DNA from: Bacteroides sp. GM023
GTDB lineage: Bacteria > Bacteroidota > Bacteroidia > Bacteroidales > Bacteroidaceae
Length of the DNA stretch: 64,000 nt
Assembly (NCBI RefSeq): GCF_014750685.1
Contig: NZ_JAAXGE010000012.1
Location: 19,337-83,336, forward strand
Direction: 5' to 3'
Below are positions 53,460 through 62,329 of the stretch, in pieces. Both the position numbers and the translations under genes were made by a program. The notes beneath the pieces were generated by a model, which had not been told where the DNA came from, made no database searches, and saw nothing but the letters and a program-made list of their open reading frames with translations. Position 1 is the stretch's first letter, and each line of letters starts with the position of its first letter.

Positions 53460-55550
53460 ATGAGAAAATTATTGTTAGTTCCGGCTTTACTTTTTTCGTT
53501 GGCATCCTTTTCGCAGTCTCCGGTAGATAAATCTTTTCCTAAAGAAGAATTATTCGCTTTGGGCTCCTACTATTATCCCGAACAATGGGATTCTTCCCAA
53601 TGGGAACGCGATTTGAAAAAAATGTCCGAAATGGGTATTAAGTTCACTCACTTTGCCGAGTTTGCCTGGGCGATGATGGAACCCGAAGAAGGAAAGTTCG
53701 ATTTTGACTGGCTGGATCGTGTCGTATCTTTGGCGGATAAATATGGTCTGAAAGTAATCATGTGTACGCCTACCCCCACGCCTCCCGTTTGGCTATCAAA
53801 GAAATATCCCGATATTCTGATTCAGCGTGATAATGGAGTGACTATTCAGCACGGTCGCCGCCAGCACGCTTCATGGAGCAGTGATCGCTATCGCAAATAT
53901 GTCGAAAGAATAGTATTTCGTCTGGCTGAACATTATGGAAATAATCCTGCTGTTATCGGCTGGCAAATTGACAATGAACCCGGACATTACGGCGTAGTAG
54001 ATTACAGCGAGAATGCGCAAGTCAAATTTCGATTTTGGCTGCAAAAGAAATACGGCACAATAGACAAACTGAATGATGTTTGGGGAAATTCATTTTGGAG
54101 TGAAACTTATCAGGATTTCAGCCAGGTACGACTGCCCAGCCAACAGGAAGTTCCCGATAAACCCAATCCGCATGCCATGCTCGATTTGAATCGTTTCATG
54201 GCGGATGAGTTAGCCGGTTTTGTTAATATGCAGGCAGATATACTCCGCCGGCACATCAATAAAGACCAGTGGATTACCACCAATCTGATACCTGTTTTCA
54301 ATCCTGTCGATCCGGCTCGGATAGACCATCCGGATTTTCTTACCTACACCCGTTACCTGGTGACCGGTCATAAACAAGGAATAGGCAATCAGGGTTTCCG
54401 GTTAGGTATTCCGGAAGACCTTGGTTTCTCTAATGACCAGTTCCGCAATTGTGTCGGGAAAGCATTTGGAGTAATGGAATTACAACCCGGACAAGTGAAT
54501 TGGGGGACTTATAATCCGCAACCTTTACCCGGTGCTGTGCGTATGTGGGTATATCATGTCTTTGCAGGCGGTGGCAAGTTTGTGTGCAACTACCGCTTCC
54601 GCCAACCGCTGAAAGGTAGCGAACAATATCATTATGGCATGATAATGACCGACGGCGTAACTTTGTCTCCGGGTGGTAAAGAATATGCATGTGTTGCCGA
54701 AGAAATGAAAAAGCTGCGTGCGGCTTATGATAAAAAGAATCATATGCCTGGTCAACTGGCTGCCCGCCGCATCGGTATGCTTTTCGATATGAGCAACTAT
54801 TGGGAAATGGAGTTTCAACGGCAGACCGACCAGTGGTGGACTTTGCCACACATGCATAAATATTATAATCTCCTGAAATCGTTTGCTGCCCCTGTCGATG
54901 TAATATCGGAGAAAGAAGACTTCTCTTCCTATCCTTTCCTGATAGCCCCTGCTTACCAACTGCTTGACAACGCCCTTGTAGCTCGATGGACTAAATATGT
55001 AGAGAACGGCGGACATTTGATTCTGACTTGTCGTACCGGTCAGAAAGATCGTGACGCCAAATTGTGGGAAGCTCCATTGGCTGCTCCCATCCACCAACTG
55101 GCCGGAATCAGTAATCTGTTCTACGACCATATGCCCCGTAATTTGTGGGGAAAAGTAAACTTTGGCGATAGGCAATATGGCTGGAACAATTGGGCAGATG
55201 TAATCACCCCGTCTGCCGGCACACAGGTTTGGGCTACCTATGCCGACCAGTTCTATAAAGAAGCAGCTTCCGTGACGCATCGTAAACTGGGTAAAGGAAC
55301 GGTCACTTATATCGGTACGGATACCGACGATGGTAAACTGGAAAAAGATGTAATGCGACGTGTATACGCAGAAGCAGGCGCATCAACAGAAGACTTACCT
55401 TATGGAGTAGTAAAGGAATGGCGTGACGGATTCTACATTGCCTTGAACTATACATCGGACATTCAGGAAATTGCCATTCCGGATAAAGCGGAGATACTGA
55501 TAGGCAATGCCCGTCTCGAACCTGCTGGGGTAGTAGTATGGAAAGAATGA
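53460..55550 (+). CDS. GH42 beta-galactosidase, secreted
   Basis: The 696-residue protein has a signal peptide (ending near SFSQS). The GH42 barrel begins LGSYYYPEQWDSSQWERDLK and includes the acid/base E173 in GWQIDNEPGHYG and the nucleophile E340 in VMELQPGQVNW. Middle (about 400-600) and C-terminal beta domains are present, giving the usual family length. The enzyme cleaves terminal beta-galactose residues, probably in the periplasm. Next to GH97 and a GH5-like enzyme, it points to a galactose-rich substrate for PUL3. Confidence 0.93.
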   Translation: MRKLLLVPALLFSLASFSQSPVDKSFPKEELFALGSYYYPEQWDSSQWERDLKKMSEMGIKFTHFAEFAWAMMEPEEGKFDFDWLDRVVSLADKYGLKVIMCTPTPTPPVWLSKKYPDILIQRDNGVTIQHGRRQHASWSSDRYRKYVERIVFRLAEHYGNNPAVIGWQIDNEPGHYGVVDYSENAQVKFRFWLQKKYGTIDKLNDVWGNSFWSETYQDFSQVRLPSQQEVPDKPNPHAMLDLNRFMADELAGFVNMQADILRRHINKDQWITTNLIPVFNPVDPARIDHPDFLTYTRYLVTGHKQGIGNQGFRLGIPEDLGFSNDQFRNCVGKAFGVMELQPGQVNWGTYNPQPLPGAVRMWVYHVFAGGGKFVCNYRFRQPLKGSEQYHYGMIMTDGVTLSPGGKEYACVAEEMKKLRAAYDKKNHMPGQLAARRIGMLFDMSNYWEMEFQRQTDQWWTLPHMHKYYNLLKSFAAPVDVISEKEDFSSYPFLIAPAYQLLDNALVARWTKYVENGGHLILTCRTGQKDRDAKLWEAPLAAPIHQLAGISNLFYDHMPRNLWGKVNFGDRQYGWNNWADVITPSAGTQVWATYADQFYKEAASVTHRKLGKGTVTYIGTDTDDGKLEKDVMRRVYAEAGASTEDLPYGVVKEWRDGFYIALNYTSDIQEIAIPDKAEILIGNARLEPAGVVVWKE

Positions 55551-55601
55551 CGGCTTGAGATGAAAAAATCAGAAATGTATACTATAAATAGATGAAATAG
55601 C

Positions 55602-56699
55602 ATGAAAAATAAATGGTACTTTAATATATCCTTTTTGTTCTTTTTAGTATGGATATGCGCAGATATTTGCGCGCAGGAATATAATAAGCCGGCGGGTACT
55701 CGTTGGTCGGAAGAAAAAATACAGCAATGGTATGATAACCAACCCTGGCTGGTCGGCTGCAACTATATACCAGCAACGGCAATCAATCAAATTGAAATGT
55801 GGAGCAAAGAAACTTTCGACCCTAAACAGATAAATAAGGAATTGGCATGGGCGCATGACTTGGGCTTCAATACGCTGCGGGTTTTCCTGAGCAGTGTCGT
55901 ATGGAAACATGATGCGAAAGGATTGAAAAAACGCATGAATGAGTTCCTCGACATTTGCCGGAAACATGACATTCGCCCGATGTTTGTCTTTTTTGATGAT
56001 TGTTGGAATCCTGAGTCAGCTTATGGTAAACAACCGGAACCGAAACCGGGAGTTCATAATTCCGGTTGGGCACAAGACCCTTCGAGCAGTCTTCGTAAAG
56101 ACACCCTGACATTATACCCTTGGTTGCAAGAATATGTGAAAGACATTGTTCTTACCTATGCCAATGATGAACGGATATTGATGTGGGATTTATATAACGA
56201 GCCGGGGAATAGTAAACATGAAGAAACTTCCTTGTCTTTGTTGACCAATGCTTTCCGATGGGTGCGTCAGTGTCGTCCGTCCCAACCGGTTACTGCTGGC
56301 GTATGGGATTATAATTCACCCCGGAAGAATGTCATGAATGCGTTTATGTTAACTCATTCTGATATAATCTCCTATCATAATTATGATGATGAATCCCGCC
56401 ACGGCGACTGTATCAAGTTTCTGAAGATGCTCAACCGTCCTTTGATTTGTACGGAGTATATGGCCCGCCGTAATAACAGCTGTTTCCGAAACATACTTCC
56501 TTTGATGAAAAAAGAAAAGACAGGCGCCATTAACTGGGGATTTGTAGCCGGAAAAACAAATACGATTTATGCTTGGGATGAAGTCATTTCTACGGGTGAA
56601 GAACCCAAATTGTGGTTTCATGATATTTATCGACCTTCCGGAGCACCTTTCGACCAGGAAGAAATAGATTGTATCAAATCCTTGACCGGGAGAAAATAG
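55602..56699 (+). CDS. GH5-like (clan GH-A) glycosidase, secreted (PUL3 copy)
   Basis: The 365-residue protein starts with a signal peptide (ending near ICAQE) rather than a lipobox. It shares all key motifs with the PUL1 enzyme at 16008: WLVGCNYIPATAINQIEMW, FVFFDDCWNPESAYGKQPEP, acid/base E200 in WDLYNEPG, nucleophile E285 in LICTEYMARR and AINWGFVAGKTNTIYAWD. Identity over the barrel looks high. The two copies differ in targeting, one lipid-anchored and one soluble, so they may act at different sites. The substrate is unknown. Neighbouring GH42 and GH97 suggest removal of sugar from a galactoside. Confidence 0.8.
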   Translation: MKNKWYFNISFLFFLVWICADICAQEYNKPAGTRWSEEKIQQWYDNQPWLVGCNYIPATAINQIEMWSKETFDPKQINKELAWAHDLGFNTLRVFLSSVVWKHDAKGLKKRMNEFLDICRKHDIRPMFVFFDDCWNPESAYGKQPEPKPGVHNSGWAQDPSSSLRKDTLTLYPWLQEYVKDIVLTYANDERILMWDLYNEPGNSKHEETSLSLLTNAFRWVRQCRPSQPVTAGVWDYNSPRKNVMNAFMLTHSDIISYHNYDDESRHGDCIKFLKMLNRPLICTEYMARRNNSCFRNILPLMKKEKTGAINWGFVAGKTNTIYAWDEVISTGEEPKLWFHDIYRPSGAPFDQEEIDCIKSLTGRK

Positions 56700-56802
56700 G
56701 ACTTTTTGCTGTTTTATTTTTGTTTTAATTTTTATGTAGGTCATAAATGTATTATTTTTATACCGGATTATCAGTAATTAAATAATAACCATAATTGAAA
56801 CC

Positions 56803-58791
56803 ATGAAAAGGCTGAAAACTTTATTGCTATGTTTGGTATGTGTACTGACTATACAAGCCCAAAAACAAATTACGCTGAGTTCCCCGGACGGGAAACTGCA
56901 AACTACTATTACAACAGGTGATAAACTGACTTATGACATCACCTGTAACGGACGGCAAATACTTGCCGCTTCCCCAATCTCAATGACATTGGATAATGGC
57001 GAAGTTTGGGGTGAGAAAGCGAAATTATCCGGCACTTCCAGGAAGAGTGTCGACCGGATGATACCTTCTCCCTTCTATCGTGCCAGTGAATTGAGAGACT
57101 ATTACAATGAACTGACATTGCGATTCAGGAAAGACTGGAACGTAGAATTTCGTGCCTACAACGATGGTATCGTTTATCGTTTCGTCAATCTCTCGAAGAA
57201 ACCTTTCAATGTCGTTGATGAAGTGGCAGACTATCGTTTTCCGGCTGATGTGACTGCTTCTGTTCCTTTTGTGAAAAGGGGAGAAGACGGTAATTTTGAA
57301 TCCCAGTTCTTCAATTCTTTTGAGAACACATATACCACAGATAAACTGTCAAAATTGAATAAACAACGCTTGATGTTTCTGCCATTGGTGGTAGATGCAG
57401 GAGAAGGCGTCAAGTTGTGTATCACAGAATCCGATTTGGAAAATTATCCGGGACTTTACCTGTCTGTTGCCGGAGAAGGCAATTCTCTGAAAGGAACATT
57501 TGCCCCTTATCCTAAACAGACGGCACAGGGCGGTCATAATAAACTTCAAATGCTGGTAAAAGAACGCGAAGCCTATATTGCCAAAGTCGATACCCCCCGG
57601 AGCTTCCCCTGGCGCATGGCCATCGTCACCACTTCGGACAAAGACCTTGCGGCAAGCAATCTCAGTTATCTTTTGGCAGCTCCTTCACGTGTGTCGGACA
57701 TCTCTTGGATTAAACCCGGCAAAGTAGCCTGGGATTGGTGGAATGCATGGAACTTGGATGGCGTTGATTTCGTTACAGGAGTAAACAACGCCACCTATAA
57801 AGCCTATATTGATTTCGCTGCAGCAAAAGGTATTGAATATGTGATACTTGACGAAGGTTGGGCAGTAAATCTGAAAGCAGATTTGATGCAGGTAGTGAAA
57901 GAGATTGATTTGAAAGAACTCGTTGACTATGCCGCATCTAAGAATGTGGGTATCATCCTTTGGGCAGGTTACTATGCTTTCGAACGTGACATGGAGAACG
58001 TTTGCCGTCATTATGCCGCGATGGGAGTGAAGGGATTCAAAGTCGACTTCATGGACCGTGACGACCAGGAAATGACTACATTCAACTATCGGGCTGCTGA
58101 AATGTGTGCTAAATATAAGTTGATTCTCGACTTGCACGGAACACACAAACCGGCTGGTATGAACCGTACTTACCCCAATGTACTGAACTTTGAGGGAGTG
58201 AACGGACTGGAACAGATGAAATGGAGTCCGGCTTCGCTCGATCAGGTGAAATATGATGTGATGATTCCTTTCATCCGACAGGTTTCCGGTCCGATGGATT
58301 ATACTCAAGGAGCTATGCGCAATGCATCAAAAGGAAATTATTATCCTTGCAATTCAGAACCGATGAGCCAGGGCACGCGTTGTCGTCAACTAGCTCTGTA
58401 CGTAGTATTTGAATCACCTTTCAATATGCTGTGTGATAATCCGAGCAACTATATGCGCGAACCGGAATCAACGGATTTCATCGCTGCAATTCCTACTGTA
58501 TGGGATGAAAGTATCGTTCTTGACGGTAAAATGGGAGAGTACATCGTAACTGCCCGCCGGAGTGGAAATGTATGGTATGTAGGTGGGATAACCGACTGGA
58601 CTGCACGTGATATAGAAGTTGATTGCTCTTTCCTGGGTGATAAAACATACAACGCTACATTGTTCAAGGATGGCGCAAATGCTCATCGTGTAGGTCGTGA
58701 TTATAAACGTGAATCTCTTCAGATTAAGAATGACAGTAAATTAAAGGTTCACTTGGCACCCGGCGGTGGTTTTGCTCTTCAGATAGAATAA
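56803..58791 (+). CDS. GH97 retaining glycosidase, probable alpha-galactosidase
   Basis: The 662-residue protein has a signal peptide ending in TIQAQ. The N-terminal beta-sandwich (about 20-290) opens with ITLSSPDGKLQTTI, the barrel (about 300-560) contains VAWDWWNAWNLDGVDF and YVILDEGWAVN, and a C-terminal beta domain follows. The residue after GVKGFKV is D415, and LEQMKW supplies E470. As I recall, these are the nucleophile and acid/base positions of BT1871, the retaining GH97 alpha-galactosidase of B. thetaiotaomicron, which has the same length. The inverting GH97 (SusB) uses two glutamates instead. It is the last gene of PUL3 and ends in a bidirectional terminator. Confidence 0.92.
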   Translation: MKRLKTLLLCLVCVLTIQAQKQITLSSPDGKLQTTITTGDKLTYDITCNGRQILAASPISMTLDNGEVWGEKAKLSGTSRKSVDRMIPSPFYRASELRDYYNELTLRFRKDWNVEFRAYNDGIVYRFVNLSKKPFNVVDEVADYRFPADVTASVPFVKRGEDGNFESQFFNSFENTYTTDKLSKLNKQRLMFLPLVVDAGEGVKLCITESDLENYPGLYLSVAGEGNSLKGTFAPYPKQTAQGGHNKLQMLVKEREAYIAKVDTPRSFPWRMAIVTTSDKDLAASNLSYLLAAPSRVSDISWIKPGKVAWDWWNAWNLDGVDFVTGVNNATYKAYIDFAAAKGIEYVILDEGWAVNLKADLMQVVKEIDLKELVDYAASKNVGIILWAGYYAFERDMENVCRHYAAMGVKGFKVDFMDRDDQEMTTFNYRAAEMCAKYKLILDLHGTHKPAGMNRTYPNVLNFEGVNGLEQMKWSPASLDQVKYDVMIPFIRQVSGPMDYTQGAMRNASKGNYYPCNSEPMSQGTRCRQLALYVVFESPFNMLCDNPSNYMREPESTDFIAAIPTVWDESIVLDGKMGEYIVTARRSGNVWYVGGITDWTARDIEVDCSFLGDKTYNATLFKDGANAHRVGRDYKRESLQIKNDSKLKVHLAPGGGFALQIE

Positions 58792-58829
58792 GGGTATAAC
58801 AGGAAATTGATATAGAAAGCTTAAAAACA

Positions 58830-58870
58830 AATTCAATGCTGCATCAATGATTTTGACGCAGCATCGAATT
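58830..58870. terminator. Bidirectional terminator between GH97 and hexokinase
   Basis: Arms AATTCaATGCTGC (58830-58842) and GCAGCATcGAATT (58858-58870) form a 12-pair stem with one internal mismatch. The right side continues TTCTTTT and the left side (minus strand) reads TTTGTTTTTAAG, so it can serve both convergent transcripts. Confidence 0.8.
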
Positions 58871-58877
58871 TCTTTTA

Positions 58878-60086
58878 TCAGGATAATGCCGCAATCCCTG
58901 TTCCTATCAGATTCGCATTGTTCATACTTTTCACATCGACCTCGACGTCTTCCAAATCGAACAGTTTGAAAAGCTCCCGTAACTTTTCCATAACGATAAC
59001 GTTATAATCCTGCCCTTTACTGTGTTCGCTCCAAAAAAGACTGCCTTCGGCAACCAGGCAAATCTTCCGTATATCTTTATTGTATGATTTCAACAACATG
59101 GCGAGTCCGGTCAGCGAAGCTGCGACTAACTGTGCCGATCTGTTATATATCCATTGTGCCACCTGCACATATACATCTTTATAAATATCCGGGTAGTTCA
59201 TAATAGCGGTAAGTTTCTGTGCGTCAAACTTTCCTTCAAACTCTTCTAATGGGAAAGTTGCCTTTAAAATATCTCCCAGGTACATACCGGACACCGCTTT
59301 TTCAAAACGTTGTTTTCCCGAATTGCCGGAAATTACATCCACCGTATTGTCCACCGCCGTCAGGAATGGCGGATGGAAATTGCCGGATTCCAGATTAACA
59401 GGAATCAACCCCTTGATTCCCAGTTCGGGATTCAACTTCTTAATTTTTTCGGCAGGGATGAAAGTTGCCATATTAGTGCCTGTCCCTACAATTAGACCTA
59501 TATATGCATCGTAACTATTGTCGGTAAGCCCGGCAAATAAACTCGCTACGGTATCGTTTAATACTTTAATATCCGTGAATTTGATTTTATTTCTTTCATT
59601 CAGATAGTCGAGTAGGGGCTTTCCTATAAATTCGCCGATCATTTCTTTTATGTCTACTCCCTTCGTCCAACGTAACAGTTTGGCATCTCCGCCCGGAACG
59701 GATTCTGTCGGATAAGAAAAGCAATAGCCAATAGGCATTTCTTTCTCTCGTTTTATGCCGATAATCATATCCGCCAACTCCTTGAACAATTCCTCACGGG
59801 TATAACCGGGTGATTTCATAACCGACATATCCTTCTTCCAACCATTGTTTGGATGAATCGTAGGTGTTGATTTACTAAAATCAACAAGTGCTACCCGATA
59901 ATTAGTCCCACCTAAATCAAGTACTAATGACTTGCCGTTAATACTACTTGCTTTGGGAGTAATGAAAGTAGGAATACATTGTATTTCAGCGTTTTCTGTG
60001 CTCAATCCTTTTTCTACTTTTGCTTTGAATGAACGTGCTATCTCTTTGAGTTGTTCATTATCCAACTTGAAAATATTCTTCTCCAT
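58878..60086 (-). CDS. Hexokinase (eukaryotic-type fold)
   Basis: The product is 402 residues from the ATG at 60084-60086. The upstream in-frame extension lacks a better start. The sequence shows hexokinase motifs: the phosphate-1 loop LVLDLGGTNYRVALVDF, YCFSYPTESV, the catalytic region VLNDTVASLFAG, the phosphate-2 IGLIVGTGTNMATF and the adenosine motif LVAEGSLFWS. It phosphorylates glucose and related hexoses (mannose, fructose) in the cytoplasm. Bacteroides species are known to use a hexokinase of this type. It is monocistronic; the ISAs1 element ends 122 bases upstream of its start and may affect its promoter. Confidence 0.93.
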   Translation of the reverse strand: MEKNIFKLDNEQLKEIARSFKAKVEKGLSTENAEIQCIPTFITPKASSINGKSLVLDLGGTNYRVALVDFSKSTPTIHPNNGWKKDMSVMKSPGYTREELFKELADMIIGIKREKEMPIGYCFSYPTESVPGGDAKLLRWTKGVDIKEMIGEFIGKPLLDYLNERNKIKFTDIKVLNDTVASLFAGLTDNSYDAYIGLIVGTGTNMATFIPAEKIKKLNPELGIKGLIPVNLESGNFHPPFLTAVDNTVDVISGNSGKQRFEKAVSGMYLGDILKATFPLEEFEGKFDAQKLTAIMNYPDIYKDVYVQVAQWIYNRSAQLVAASLTGLAMLLKSYNKDIRKICLVAEGSLFWSEHSKGQDYNVIVMEKLRELFKLFDLEDVEVDVKSMNNANLIGTGIAALS

Positions 60087-60124
60087 GATATTGACTTTTA
60101 TTGTGTATATTATCTGTATGAATA

Positions 60125-60153
60125 ACAACTGAGGATAGATTTTGCTCAGTTGT
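60125..60153 (-). promoter_or_regulatory. Hairpin in the hexokinase leader
   Basis: A perfect 9-bp stem, ACAACTGAG with CTCAGTTGT, loop 11 bases, lies 39 bases before the hexokinase start. It would form in the mRNA leader. It lacks a T-run, so a stability or attenuation role is more likely than termination. No promoter boxes were found between it and the insertion element. Confidence 0.3.
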
Positions 60154-60207
60154 ATTAATAGGATATTTCAAACTTCAGCCGACAGGTCGCATTTATAACT
60201 TGAACTT

Positions 60208-60235
60208 CAGGGCAAACGCTCAATAAATGTAACAT
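60208..60235. repeat. Left terminal inverted repeat of the ISAs1 element
   Basis: This 28-bp sequence is the exact reverse complement of 61517-61544. Its last base also begins the transposase stop codon (read on the minus strand). Confidence 0.93.
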
Positions 60236-61374
60236 TATGTTTCTCTCTTTTTTTCGATTGTTTTTATTCCAATGACCTTGTCTCTTGTTTTCTCATCCCA
60301 TCCACATGCTTTTCTCTTTCCGGCCATTCCCAGTTTAATATCACTCTTCTTTAAAAGCATAAGTGCCAGCTTCTCAATAGCCGAGAAATTAATGGCTGCA
60401 TTCCCGGTTTTTCTGTCATCATCCTCTCTGAATCCCACATCTAGTACCCAGTGTAATTCATTTTCAATAGTCCAATGTGACCTTACGGATTTGAGTATGT
60501 TTATTGGATCCGGCTCTAATGAGGATATGTAATATCTGGTTTCTAAAGTTGATTCCTTGTCTTTTATTTTTCTAACGGTATTTATCATAGCCAATGTTTT
60601 TATGCCTGTCCACCCTTTGAAGAAATACTGCAGATTTTTAGCGCTTATACATACACATTCCCGGTATTCACTTCTTCCATGCCCTTCATTCTCTTCAAAA
60701 TACCTTTTGGCATGACATAAATACATTCTCATGTCCTCGCTAAGATTGAGTTCTATTCGTTTCCGAAGTGACTCATGGTTATCTTTTACACATAAAATAT
60801 AATCAGCCTTGTTCTCAATAATAAGTTGGGTTATTGATTTCTGGCAGCCCATGGCATCAATAGTTATAATACAGTTCTCAATATCAAGCTGTCTGATAAG
60901 TTCGGGAATGGCTTTTATCTCGTTGGACTTTTCATCTACTTTCTTTTGCCCAAGGCATAAACCATTAGATACAGCCCAGGCGCTAACCATATACAATTTG
61001 CTTCTCATACCGTTACTTGGATTGGAGCACACATGAGGGTTATCACAAACTGCTTTCCCGTCAATGGCTACGACACCGGGTATTCGATGGCAAATATCAT
61101 CAACCCATAATCTGAAACATTCTTCAAACCATTCGATATCAAGAATTGAAAAGAAGCGGCTGATCGTATCATGAGAGGGGATGGAAGATAAACCGGGAAG
61201 ACGGTCCTTGAAGTATTGTTCGTGCGTTTTGCCAAAGGATTCGATTTCGTTCCAAGTGTCAGCTCCACAAATCACAGAAACAATGGCAATAAAGACGATC
61301 TCGTTAGATTCATAAATCTTGTTCTTTTCGTCACGGACATCGGGAATAATCTCGGAAAATGAATGAATGGTCAT
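60235..61374 (-). CDS. ISAs1-family transposase
   Basis: The 379-residue protein begins with the ISAs1-type N-terminal region (FSEIIPDVRDEKNKIYE, then SVICGADTWNEIESFGK). The DDE catalytic core follows: VVAIDGKAVC supplies the first Asp, CIITIDAMGCQKSI the second, and the end region SHWTIENELHWVLDVGFREDD the Glu. The length is normal and the frame intact, so it is probably active. The stop codon overlaps the left inverted repeat, as is common in this family. Confidence 0.93.
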   Translation of the reverse strand: MTIHSFSEIIPDVRDEKNKIYESNEIVFIAIVSVICGADTWNEIESFGKTHEQYFKDRLPGLSSIPSHDTISRFFSILDIEWFEECFRLWVDDICHRIPGVVAIDGKAVCDNPHVCSNPSNGMRSKLYMVSAWAVSNGLCLGQKKVDEKSNEIKAIPELIRQLDIENCIITIDAMGCQKSITQLIIENKADYILCVKDNHESLRKRIELNLSEDMRMYLCHAKRYFEENEGHGRSEYRECVCISAKNLQYFFKGWTGIKTLAMINTVRKIKDKESTLETRYYISSLEPDPINILKSVRSHWTIENELHWVLDVGFREDDDRKTGNAAINFSAIEKLALMLLKKSDIKLGMAGKRKACGWDEKTRDKVIGIKTIEKKRET

Positions 61375-61516
61375 AGTTGTAGATATATAATGTAGAATAT
61401 AGTATGCAAAGCTAAGGAAATTTTCTGACTAATAGGACAGGCAGGCTAAAGAAGGAGCACAAAGAGAAGAAAGAGAAAGAAAAAAGACCAAAGGGAAAGA
61501 TTTTCGCAAAATGGGG

Positions 61517-61544
61517 ATGTTACATTTATTGAGCGTTTGCCCTG
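61517..61544. repeat. Right terminal inverted repeat of the ISAs1 element
   Basis: Exact 28-bp reverse complement of the left end at 60208-60235. One extra G separates it from the flanking CTTGAACTT duplication. Confidence 0.92.
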
Positions 61545-61590
61545 GCTTGAACTTAGGGATAAACTCTTTACTAAAGAGTATTTTTATTTT

Positions 61591-61819
61591 TATCTCTCAT
61601 ATTCTCATAGCTTTACTTAATGTGTTGTAAATCAATAAATAACATAATGAGAGATAAAATTCGAAATTGCATCTCTCATACTTTTATCGTCATTTTCGCC
61701 CTAAAATGATGCATCTCTCATATGCTTTTATGGTATTTCTCATACTTTTTAGGTATCTCTCATGCTTTTTTGCCTATTTTTTATGTATCTCTCATAAGAA
61801 CCGTGTCTTTATCTCTCAT
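61591..61819. repeat. Cluster of TATCTCTCAT repeats in a gene-free stretch
   Basis: TATCTCTCAT or a one-base variant occurs at 61591, 61670, 61712, 61734, 61754, 61786 and 61810, with a reverse copy ATGAGAGATA at 61647 and another outside the cluster at 62196. Several copies continue as CTTTTT. Spacing is irregular (20-32 bases in the dense part). The region is AT-rich and an open frame across it (61667-61969) is coded by the repeats and looks spurious. It forms part of a gene-poor 1.1-kb gap between the insertion sequence and the gene at 62659. Confidence 0.75.
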
Positions 61820-61960
61820 CAAATCCTGGATTATTCTTTTCTATGTTTCAGTTTAACCGTTAATCTTCTATGCTTAATAGCTTGTTTATATGTAGTATAC
61901 CTACTGTTTTTATGTTTTATCCTATTTCTTGTCGTGTTTTTGAACCGAAATCTGTATTGT

Positions 61961-62040
61961 TCCACCTGAGTGGACAATTCTTTCCACTCAAGTGGAGAGT
62001 TCTTTTCACTAGAGTGAACAGTTTAATTCACTCTAGTGGA
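61961..62040. repeat. Array of four 14-bp palindromes at exact 22-bp spacing
   Basis: Units start at 61961, 61983, 62005 and 62027 and have the form TCCAC-N4-GTGGA or TTCAC-N4-GTGRA. The 8-base spacers are also alike (CAATTCTT, GAGTTCTT, CAGTTTAA). The period is exactly 22 bases, close to two helical turns. The layout matches the 23-bp CCCGGG array at 5774-5856, although the sequence differs. It lies in the gene-free stretch before the unknown gene at 62659. Confidence 0.82.
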
Positions 62041-62329
62041 AAGATATAAATAGCTTTTAAAAAACACGAGAATATCTACTCTATATCCTGTTGGCAACCG
62101 CTTTGTGAACTGTTGTTGAACGGTATATGACTCTTAGTTTGTCTTGAATGAATTATAATTTGATACTTAACATAACTCCAATAGTGCTTTTGAGTATGAG
62201 AGATACCTTTAAAGTATGAGAAATGGAAATAGAAAAACGTTTCTAGTAGCCTGAATACTGAACTTGATACAGATGTTTTCGTGAAATAAAATAAGTTGAT
62301 TGAATACATTTATTTCTCTGTCAAATTAG

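Larger units (their letters stand above)
60208..61545 (-). mobile_element. ISAs1-family insertion sequence with 9-bp target duplication
   Basis: The ends are perfect 28-bp inverted repeats (60208-60235 and 61517-61544) beginning CAGGGCAAACGC. The direct repeat CTTGAACTT flanks the element at 60199-60207 and 61546-61554, giving a 1338-bp element with one extra base at the right end. A single transposase gene fills it. Perfect ends and a perfect duplication indicate a recent insertion. It lies in the gap upstream of hexokinase and interrupts no recognisable gene. Confidence 0.93.

Noticed and set aside
61667..61969. 100-codon open frame in the repeat-rich gap
   Set aside because: Coded by the TATCTCTCAT repeats, low complexity, no start signal and no family resemblance.
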